Assembly: GCA_013375455.1 (NCBI GenBank)
Contig: JABXJT010000085.1
Coordinates: 1 to 20,714 of the forward strand
Direction: 5' to 3'
DNA from: Candidatus Helarchaeota archaeon
GTDB taxonomy: Archaea > Asgardarchaeota > Lokiarchaeia > Helarchaeales > HEL-GB-A
DNA: 20,714 bases
In this document: positions 15,944 to 20,714 of the stretch, in pieces
Position numbering within the stretch: the stretch's first letter is position 1
How the letters are laid out: every line of letters begins with the position of its first letter
Made by a program: the position numbers and the translations under genes
Notes under the pieces: generated by a model
Told to the model about the DNA's origin: nothing
The model's input: only the letters and a program-made list of their open reading frames with translations
Databases searched by the model: none

Positions 15944-15949
15944 AGGTGA
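15944..15949 (+). promoter_or_regulatory. Ribosome binding site that sets the UPF0489 start at ATA
   Basis: AGGTGA sits six bases before ATA 15956. The alternative GTG at 16067 has no such motif before it, only AAAAGAA. This decides the start in favour of the longer protein. Confidence 0.6.
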
Positions 15950-15955
15950 CTTTAA

Positions 15956-16705
15956 ATACGCATTTTAGACTTAGATTTAGATTTTTTTATTGATAAAATT
16001 ATAATTCAAACTTGTAATGGGAATAGGTTAGACTCACGGTATTTTCATCCATGGAGTACAAAAGAAGTGAAAAACTTCTTGGAACATAAGTGTGGTCTTT
16101 CAACTGAGAACCCTATTGATGGACGCATGGTTAGCAATCACAAAGAGGCGTTCTACTTTTGGCGAGAATTAATAGAATCCAACGCAATAACTGAACAATT
16201 TGAGGTAGTTCATGTTGATGCTCATTCTGATTTATCTTATGGATGGCATAATTTATACTGGATCTATCTTTTAGGTGAACTTTTACATAAACCAATTGAA
16301 GAGAGAATGTACGATAAGAAAATCCCTAAAAAAATGAATTGCGCCAATTATTTAGCATTTGCTGTTGCTTGTCGATGGATAAATAAAATCACTTTTGTAA
16401 CGCACGCTCAATGGAAAGATGATTTGACGATATATTTTTTTAGAGATTCTAACCCATCCACTGGTTATTTAGAATTACCAGGTTATAAAATAGACGACAT
16501 AGAAAACCGAAAATTTCATAGAATTTATAAAACCATCAATCCTTTATTTACTGAACCGCCCATTCCTTTTATTACAATTCCTCATGAGCAATACAAAAAC
16601 AATAAGCCATTTTCATTCATCACTTTTAGTACATCTCCTCCCTTTACTCCTCCTACCGCTGATCCATTAGTAGAAATTATTGAGTCATACATTAACCCAA
16701 TATGA
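15956..16705 (+). CDS. UPF0489 family protein with apparent AUA start
   Basis: Most callers would start at GTG 16067, but the same frame is open back to a TAA at 15953-15955 and encodes clear family sequence: IRILDLDLDFF, then about 25 residues, then RYFHPWSTKEVKNFLEHK. DLDLDFF is the expected metal-binding N-terminal motif of this arginase-like fold; HVDAHSD (residues 86-92) is the second. The only codon able to start it is ATA at 15956, preceded by AGGTGA at ideal spacing (six bases). So either AUA is used or an ATG was lost by mutation or read error. The full length would be 249 residues. UPF0489 proteins are uncharacterised. It follows the HD gene by 18 bases, probably in one transcript. 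Confidence 0.75.
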   Translation: MRILDLDLDFFIDKIIIQTCNGNRLDSRYFHPWSTKEVKNFLEHKCGLSTENPIDGRMVSNHKEAFYFWRELIESNAITEQFEVVHVDAHSDLSYGWHNLYWIYLLGELLHKPIEERMYDKKIPKKMNCANYLAFAVACRWINKITFVTHAQWKDDLTIYFFRDSNPSTGYLELPGYKIDDIENRKFHRIYKTINPLFTEPPIPFITIPHEQYKNNKPFSFITFSTSPPFTPPTADPLVEIIESYINPI

Positions 16706-16768
16706 ATTAAAATTTAGCAGTAATTGCTAAGGGCGAGTAATTTAGGGATAGAACGCGCAACGTATACT

Positions 16769-16785
16769 TAAAAAAAGAAAAAAAG
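16769..16785 (-). terminator. T-rich terminator of the SCP2 gene
   Basis: Past the stop of the SCP2 gene the minus strand reads CCCCCTTTTTTTCTTTTTTT, a strong oligo-T archaeal terminator without a hairpin. Confidence 0.55.
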
Positions 16786-16800
16786 GGGGTTAATATTGAT

Positions 16801-17211
16801 TTAAATTTCGAATCCGAATTCTTCGCCAGCAATCTCGATGAGAGATCGGAGTTTCATGGCTTTTGCCATTTCACCGATAATTCTGAGATCCCCTGCCATA
16901 TAGGCGGAGGCTGCATCTGTCTCTCCAGTGAAGAGATTCTTACCGACTTCTTCCGTCATTTCAAGTGTGACGTCTGGTTCGTCGATAGCTCCTTCTTTGG
17001 CAGTAAGCTTGCCATCCTTGATTTCAAGGTAAGCTTCGACAACGCCAGGAACTTTGAATTGGATGGTTACATCTTCGGTATCTTCTAGTTCATCGATCAA
17101 ATCTTCATTGGATTGAGCAATCTCTTCAAGAGCTGCTAAGAAGATAGGTAAATCTTTGGCATCGAATTCTTTGGCTTCTACTTTGGCCTTTACATCATCA
17201 ACTGCGCCCAT
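16801..17211 (-). CDS. SCP2 sterol-carrier-like lipid-binding protein
   Basis: 136 residues, acidic, one domain. The pattern VTIQFKVPGVVEAYLEIKDGK, then EPDVTLEMTEEVGKNLFTGE, and finally ASAYMAGDLRIIGEMAKAMKL is typical of the SCP2 fold, which binds lipids in a hydrophobic tunnel. In archaea the ligand is unknown; carriage of isoprenoid lipids or CoA esters is a guess. The promoter and Shine-Dalgarno are clear (AGAGAGG eight bases before ATG; TATA at 17254-17267), the coding sequence is GC-richer than its flanks, and the terminator is strong, which together suggest high expression as a single gene. It has no signal peptide and is probably cytoplasmic. Confidence 0.85.
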   Translation of the reverse strand: MGAVDDVKAKVEAKEFDAKDLPIFLAALEEIAQSNEDLIDELEDTEDVTIQFKVPGVVEAYLEIKDGKLTAKEGAIDEPDVTLEMTEEVGKNLFTGETDAASAYMAGDLRIIGEMAKAMKLRSLIEIAGEEFGFEI

Positions 17212-17253
17212 TTTTAAAACCTCTCTTAATACATAAGTTAGTTGGGTAATCCT

Positions 17254-17267
17254 CTATACTTTTAAAG
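17254..17267 (-). promoter_or_regulatory. TATA box of the SCP2 gene
   Basis: The minus-strand CTTTAAAAGTATAG lies about 45-55 bases before the ATG, which predicts a leader of about 20 nt containing the AGAGAGG Shine-Dalgarno. Confidence 0.5.
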
Positions 17268-17345
17268 GGAAATGTATTTCCTCTCATTTTTATAGAAGAC
17301 TAGTAAAACTACATGATTGAATCAAGTTTAAAAATATTGCTATTC

Positions 17346-17362
17346 ACTGAATGATATTCAGT
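17346..17362. promoter_or_regulatory. Perfect palindrome ACTGAAT-GAT-ATTCAGT, possible operator
   Basis: Seven-base arms around a 3-base spacer. The palindrome lies about 80 bases upstream of the SCP2 TATA box and just past the end of the membrane-protein gene at 17450. This is the size and symmetry of a dimeric wHTH binding site; no second copy was seen. Confidence 0.3.
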
Positions 17363-17381
17363 CCTTCTTTAAAAGCGCTAA

Positions 17382-17410
17382 GCCATGGATTCTTTCCTTA
17401 AAAAAATTTT
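17382..17410 (+). repeat. Direct repeat TAAGCYATGGATTCTTTC..., copy 1
   Basis: A 29-base stretch repeated at about 18065-18093 with two mismatches. In one frame both copies read MDSF(L/I)KKI from an ATG, so they may be duplicated 5' ends of a gene. Here the frame continues for about 22 codons before a stop. Confidence 0.4.
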
Positions 17411-17449
17411 TCATCTTTTTCCTCCCATCACTGCTTTCGATGTCGAATA

Positions 17450-17965
17450 TTAAAAAAGGAAGTCGAAACCGAATAAGCTAAAAGCCGGAAACACGAACCA
17501 AATGATGGCTTGGAGGAAACCAACCAAGATCGCGAGACCAAACCCGTATTCCTTTAATTTGTTAAGCGAAGTTAAATCTGAGTTCTCCGTTGTTGCGGGA
17601 GGAATTGATTTTAAATAGAAGAAATAAAATCCGATGAGCACTGGAAGTATTAAATGACTGAAGAACAGCGTCACGGTGAATATCAGTCCGAGCTGATAGG
17701 CCGTTAATGGAAGTATTCCAATCCAATAAAACAAGGCAATCAAGATAAAGGATCCCCAAAAGATTCCCATAGACATTGAAACCCCGATTATCCAATATCT
17801 CGCGTTCGATTTGGATACAAATTTTTTAGTGGAAATCCATGCCACCATTAGCCATTCCCCTACAAAGACGAAGAGGATCTTACCCCAATCTTTTAAATCA
17901 TCCGCAAACATGAGGATATGATAATAAATCAACCATCCCATTACAAATCCATACAATCCAATCAA
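17450..17965 (-). CDS. Five-helix membrane protein, unknown family
   Basis: 171 residues with about five membrane spans (near 3-20, 28-46, 57-82, 88-117 and 140-168). A short charged loop carries TTENSDLTSLNKLKEYG. I do not recognise the family. The first usable start is TTG at 17965; an ATG in frame at 17941 (codon 9, MGWLIYYH) would still keep the first helix in part. No Shine-Dalgarno favours either. The gene is flanked by a 29-base direct repeat (17382-17410 and 18065-18093), which may mark a duplicated or inserted segment. Confidence 0.6.
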   Translation of the reverse strand: MIGLYGFVMGWLIYYHILMFADDLKDWGKILFVFVGEWLMVAWISTKKFVSKSNARYWIIGVSMSMGIFWGSFILIALFYWIGILPLTAYQLGLIFTVTLFFSHLILPVLIGFYFFYLKSIPPATTENSDLTSLNKLKEYGFGLAILVGFLQAIIWFVFPAFSLFGFDFLF

Positions 17966-18064
17966 GGAGAGTTTAATTACTCGTGATATTTTTTATTCCA
18001 CCTTTCTCTTCCGGGAAAATAAAATCAGTATTTCAATACATTATTCTCTCAAATATTTTTTCTT

Positions 18065-18093
18065 AAGCTATGGATTCTTTCATTAAAAAAATA
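18065..18093 (+). repeat. Direct repeat TAAGCYATGGATTCTTTC..., copy 2
   Basis: A near-identical partner of 17382-17410. From its ATG the frame reads MDSFIKKI and then stops, so it is not a gene here. Confidence 0.4.
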
Positions 18094-18216
18094 TGAGTCG
18101 CCTTTTTTCGAAAATATTTCTCAATTAGCTAATCCCGTGTGGAATATCTTCCTTTTCCGACAAAATTCAAGGGTATGAATAAGTTCCGACGAAAACTAAT
18201 CACATTTTAAAAAAAG

Positions 18217-18241
18217 AAACTCCTATATTCTATAGGAGTTT
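18217..18241. repeat. Perfect hairpin AAACTCCTATA-TTC-TATAGGAGTTT
   Basis: 11-bp arms and a 3-base loop. The half-site recurs as ACTCCTATA (18246-18254) and TATAGGAG (18290-18297). It lies just left of the homology shared with element copy 1, so it may be the left-end hairpin of the IS605-type element or a separate operator array. Copy 1 retains only TATAGGA. Confidence 0.45.
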
Positions 18242-18304
18242 AAATACTCCTATAATCCAAATAATACTATCAGCTATCTCTCAATTTTATATAGGAGATT
18301 GAAT

Positions 18305-18447
18305 AAAAGTATGATCATCATTTGCGAAAATGATACTACCGTGGGAACCACGGGAAGTCACGCCTCTGGAGATTATGTAAGCCCTGCGCTCGCAGGCAGT
18401 GGTCAAGGAAGGAGGAATCCATCTGCCTTCAGGCAGTGGTAGTTCAA
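18305..18447 (+). ncRNA. omegaRNA (reRNA)-like scaffold, copy 2
   Basis: Hairpins: CCGTGG-GAA-CCACGG (18339-18353), CCTGCG-CT-CGCAGG (about 18383-18396) and CTGCC-TTCA-GGCAG (18423-18436), then TGGTAGTTCAA. The second hairpin differs in sequence from copy 1 but still pairs there, which supports selection on structure. The guide position begins at 18448 (TAAATGTATGGTGGTATTG) and covers the herA start codon. TTTTATATAGG upstream would give a start near 18315. Expression is not shown. Confidence 0.55.
18330..18380 (+). pseudogene. TnpB C-terminal tail, remnant 2
   Basis: The codons read MILPWEPREVTPLEIM and stop. An in-frame TGA at 18312 closes the frame upstream, so only the tail remains. Confidence 0.65.
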
Positions 18448-18454
18448 TAAATGT

Positions 18455-19966
18455 ATGGTGGTATTGTTGGCACCACGGGAAATTGGAACCGTCATAGCGA
18501 CGAGTAATGGACCAGCCGTGAATCATTTTAGTTTTGTATTAAAAGAAACTAACCAAAAAGCCATCCCCATCCAGAAAGGTCAATTCATTCAACTGAATTC
18601 GATGGGCATTGTCATTGCAATGGTTGAAAACATCATAAAGACCAACCGATATTTTGACCATGCCGAAGCAGTGAGTGAGTACGAACGTGGAGGTCTCCCC
18701 TTATCGGCAATTTTTCCAGCAGATCGGTGGGAATACATAATTGCATTCGCAAAGCCTCTCGGAATTTACCACCAGAATAATCTAACTCGTGTTAGTTTTC
18801 CCCCGTCCCCTGGAGATAAAGTTTATCTTGTAGATGACTCGATTCTATCTAAAATGCTTGGATTAGACTCAAATGGAATTAATCTTGGAAATATATGTTA
18901 CCACGAACACATCCCAGGCTCCTTCAATCTAACTAAACTCTTCCAAAAACACATCGCAATACTTGCCATGTCTGGCGCTGGTAAATCTTACACTGCCTCT
19001 GTCCTTATTGAAGAGCTCTTGAATCGAAAAAAAGAATTAGGTCGTCTTGGTACTGTAATAGTCGATGTCCATGGCGAATATACTTCTTTCTCTTCAAAAA
19101 ATGATGGTGGAGCTGACTTTTCGAATCTAGTTACAGTAGTTCGCAGTACTCACTTCTCTATCAATACTACTTTCTTAACTGCCAATCAATTTGCAGAAAT
19201 ACTTCCCCAAATGTCACCGATACAAGTCCGTGAATTAACTCAAATATTAAATGAAATTCGAAGTAAGAATTCTAATGTTGCCTACTCTTTACGTGATTTG
19301 ATGTCACAAATAGAAATCAAAGAAAATATCAATACAAAAACTAAAGAAGTTTTATTAAGTTGGTTATATGAACTGGAAGCACTCCATTTATTCGAAGACT
19401 ATGAAAATCCGAAGCTAAATGAAGCAATTATACCAGGGCAGGCTCTAATTGTTGATCTCTCTGGAACGACACATTTACGAAAGAAACAAATTATCATAAC
19501 TTACCTTGCTAGAAGACTATTCAACTTGAGAAAACGTAACCTCATTCCACCATATGTCTTTGTTTTGGAAGAAGCTCACCAATTCTGCCCTGAATCCGCA
19601 AAACGATTTGCACTTTCACGAACGATAATTGAAACATATGCACGAGAGGGACGAAAATTTGGTGCTTCTCTACTTGTATTGAGCCAACGCCCCGTTCACC
19701 TCTCGACAACCGTGCTGAGTCAGTGCGGCACCCACATTATTGGGAAAGTCACAAATCCCTATGATCTCGATCATATCAAAAAATCTTCAGAACAAATTAC
19801 CAAAGAAACATTAAATCTCATCTCAAGCCTACCCACTGGGGAAGTCCTAGTCGTGGGTGCCGCAACGAAATTTCCCGTCTTCATTAAAGTCAGAGAACGG
19901 CGTTCTAAAAGTCCCGATTTCTTAGATTTAGAAGAATCTGCCAAGAAGTTTGAAAAAAGTACCTAA
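18455..19966 (+). CDS. herA: HerA bipolar DNA helicase/translocase
   Basis: 503 residues. The N-terminal HAS-barrel (IGTVIATSNGPAVNHFSFVL, about 10-60) is followed by a RecA/FtsK-type ATPase. Walker A is MSGAGKS (172-178), then VIVDVHGEY (201-209), Walker B FVLEEAHQF (369-377), and a C-terminal ALSQ-like region with LVLSQRP and CGTHIIGKV. HerA forms a hexamer that drives DNA through NurA during end resection. The length is normal. The start is ATG at 18455, preceded by no good Shine-Dalgarno: the omegaRNA-like element ends eight bases before it, so the native leader has been replaced. Expression may now depend on the element. A strong GGAGGA (18411-18416) lies inside the element, with a hairpin between it and the start. 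nurA is elsewhere, at 4771-5967. Confidence 0.93.
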   Translation: MVVLLAPREIGTVIATSNGPAVNHFSFVLKETNQKAIPIQKGQFIQLNSMGIVIAMVENIIKTNRYFDHAEAVSEYERGGLPLSAIFPADRWEYIIAFAKPLGIYHQNNLTRVSFPPSPGDKVYLVDDSILSKMLGLDSNGINLGNICYHEHIPGSFNLTKLFQKHIAILAMSGAGKSYTASVLIEELLNRKKELGRLGTVIVDVHGEYTSFSSKNDGGADFSNLVTVVRSTHFSINTTFLTANQFAEILPQMSPIQVRELTQILNEIRSKNSNVAYSLRDLMSQIEIKENINTKTKEVLLSWLYELEALHLFEDYENPKLNEAIIPGQALIVDLSGTTHLRKKQIIITYLARRLFNLRKRNLIPPYVFVLEEAHQFCPESAKRFALSRTIIETYAREGRKFGASLLVLSQRPVHLSTTVLSQCGTHIIGKVTNPYDLDHIKKSSEQITKETLNLISSLPTGEVLVVGAATKFPVFIKVRERRSKSPDFLDLEESAKKFEKST

Positions 19967-20153
19967 TTCTATCATGTATGAATGGTTAATCGTGTTGGAT
20001 TTCTTCGTCCTCTATTTGTTTGGGTTCTGCTGGTATGAAAATTTTCAAATCTAACATCAACATGTTAATTAATTTTTTAAAAGAGTTTTCACAATTTTTA
20101 GTAATTCGCTATTTAATTAGATAGCTATTTGATTTAATGGAGACCTCGTGTAA

Positions 20154-20438
20154 TTGGCAGACTCCAAGGAACTTGTCGTGACTGATTCTAATGTCTCAAT
20201 AGTTGCAAAGGCATTAGCCTCAGCAACACGTTGGAAAATTTTGAAACTGCTAAAAGTTCAAAAATTGGATGTAAGTCAAATAGCTGAAAAGTTAGGTCAA
20301 ACTGAAGCCAATATTAGTGCGCAAGTAAAGATTTTGGAAAAGGCTAATCTTATTAAATCAAACTATGAGCCTGGAGCTCATGGCGTTAAAAAGGTTTGCA
20401 TGCCTTCAGTCGAGAAACTCATTATTAAAATTGGTTAA
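20154..20438 (+). CDS. ArsR-like winged-helix regulator
   Basis: 94 residues. LASATRWKILKLLKVQKLDV, then SQIAEKLGQTEANISAQVKI and LEKANLI form the three-helix wHTH with recognition helix near 53-66; EPGAHGVKKVCMP is the wing and return strand. No metal-binding cysteine pair typical of ArsR/SmtB sensors is seen, so the signal is unknown. The start is TTG at 20154; GGAG at 20139-20142 is a rather distant Shine-Dalgarno. The GTPase gene begins 46 bases after the stop, probably in the same transcript, so the regulator may act on or with it. Confidence 0.75.
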   Translation: MADSKELVVTDSNVSIVAKALASATRWKILKLLKVQKLDVSQIAEKLGQTEANISAQVKILEKANLIKSNYEPGAHGVKKVCMPSVEKLIIKIG

Positions 20439-20484
20439 ATGTATTTGACCATCCTTCAAACAAAAATTTTGAGTTAAATCAAAG

Positions 20485-20714
20485 ATGATTAAATTTAAAA
20501 TCATATTGCTTGGGGATGAAGGGGTAGGTAAAACCTCATTAATTAAGAAATATGGTGGGTTTGTGGGGCCTGAATATGGAAAGGTCATTGGGGTTGATTT
20601 TGGGCATAAACGCATAGAGATAAATAATATGCTAGTCTGGTTACAATTTTGTAAAGTTAATCAGGACCCCAGATTTAAGTATCTTCGGCCTCTTTATTAT
20701 AGAGAGGCAATGGC
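20485..20714 (+). CDS. Ras/Rab-like small GTPase, degenerate switch regions, partial
   Basis: Open from ATG 20485 to the window edge (76 codons). MIKFKIILLGDEGVGKTSLI has an intact G1 P-loop (GDEGVGKTS). The expected switch I (KPTIGVDF in Rabs) reads GKVIGVDF, with the Mg-binding Thr replaced by Val34. The expected G3 (LQIWDTAGQERF) reads LQFCKVNQDPRF, so the aspartate, glycine and catalytic glutamine are all gone, although LRPLYYREAM after it matches Rab-type sequence. The fold is therefore Ras-like, but hydrolysis by the standard mechanism looks impossible; it may bind nucleotide or act as a scaffold. Ras-family expansion is a known feature of Asgard archaea. G4 and G5 lie outside the window. 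Confidence 0.75.
   Translation, partial: MIKFKIILLGDEGVGKTSLIKKYGGFVGPEYGKVIGVDFGHKRIEINNMLVWLQFCKVNQDPRFKYLRPLYYREAM

Larger units (their letters stand above)
17966..18260. other. AT-rich spacer with repeat copy and element left end
   Basis: It holds the second copy of the 29-base direct repeat and the hairpin at 18217-18241. No gene is seen in the rest of it. TATA-like stretches are too many to pick one. Confidence 0.3.
18261..18447 (+). mobile_element. IS200/IS605-type remnant with omegaRNA-like right end, copy 2
   Basis: It matches the element at 11953-12138 from ATAATACT (18261) to TTCAA (18443-18447). It contains a conserved TATA-like TTTTATATAGG (about 18285-18295), a TnpB tail and the 3' scaffold, but no transposase or TnpB body. 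The left edge may reach the hairpin at 18217. It ends eight bases before the herA start codon. Confidence 0.7.

Noticed and set aside
18287..18526. 79-codon ORF on the minus strand across the element and herA start
   Set aside because: It is antisense to the TnpB tail and omegaRNA-like scaffold and to the HerA N-terminus; the sequence has no family likeness.
19975..20063. Two tiny overlapping ORFs, MYEWLIVLDFFVLYLF on + and MLMLDLKIFIPAEPKQ on -
   Set aside because: Each is about 25 codons and they are antisense to one another; no ribosome site for either, so neither can be supported.

Overview
The window looks like chromosomal DNA of an archaeon, most likely an Asgard archaeon. The archaeal side rests on HerA and NurA, an archaeal-type CTP synthase, AT-rich TATA-like boxes placed so that some transcripts would be leaderless, Shine-Dalgarno motifs on other genes, and an AsnC-type wHTH joined to a KaiC-like domain. 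The Asgard side rests mainly on a Ras/Rab-like small GTPase cut by the right edge. No rRNA, tRNA or CRISPR array was seen.

Layout. Positions 1-815 (-) hold the N-terminal two thirds of an MFS transporter. Positions 905-2620 (-) encode a wHTH/KaiC-like regulator with a defective P-loop. An AT-rich gap (2621-3456) carries two copies of a strongly structured repeat. DUF362 (3457-4755, +) converges on NurA (4771-5967, -), which lies downstream of a radical SAM gene (6052-6969, -). A seven-helix membrane protein (7091-7822, +) and a reversed PIN-toxin/UPF0175-antitoxin pair (8170-8951, +) follow. Next come a third copy of the structured repeat (9002-9145, -), a frameshifted mini membrane-protein gene, CTP synthase (9490-11163, -) and a Cys-rich protein (11366-11932, -). 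Then come a large membrane protein with bacterial-PH-like repeats (12401-14401, +), a DUF89 protein (14398-15321, -), an HD hydrolase (15446-15937, +) and a UPF0489 protein (15956-16705, +) that seems to start at AUA. The right part has an SCP2-domain protein (16801-17211, -), a membrane protein (17450-17965, -), HerA (18455-19966, +), an ArsR-like regulator (20154-20438, +) and the degenerate GTPase (20485 to the edge, +).

Two repeat families stand out. (1) Three elements, at 2882-3001 (+), 3177-3281 (+) and 9002-9145 (-), share a C-rich core inside a long two-part stem. The stem sequences differ between copies but keep pairing, including a three-base bulge above a covarying 3-bp stem. This is the strongest candidate for an undescribed structured RNA or single-stranded DNA element. 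(2) Two elements of about 186 bp, at 11953-12138 (-) and 18261-18447 (+), are IS200/IS605-type right ends. Each keeps the last codons of TnpB and an omegaRNA-like 3' scaffold, but no transposase or complete tnpB is present. Each ends within about 25 bases of the start codon of the next gene, so any guide made from it would consist of that gene's translation start region.

How the genes work together. HerA and NurA are the two partners of archaeal DNA-end resection and are about 12.5 kb apart here instead of adjacent. The PIN/UPF0175 pair is a toxin-antitoxin module. The ArsR-like gene and the GTPase are probably co-transcribed. The other genes look like an unlinked mix of metabolic and uncharacterised functions.
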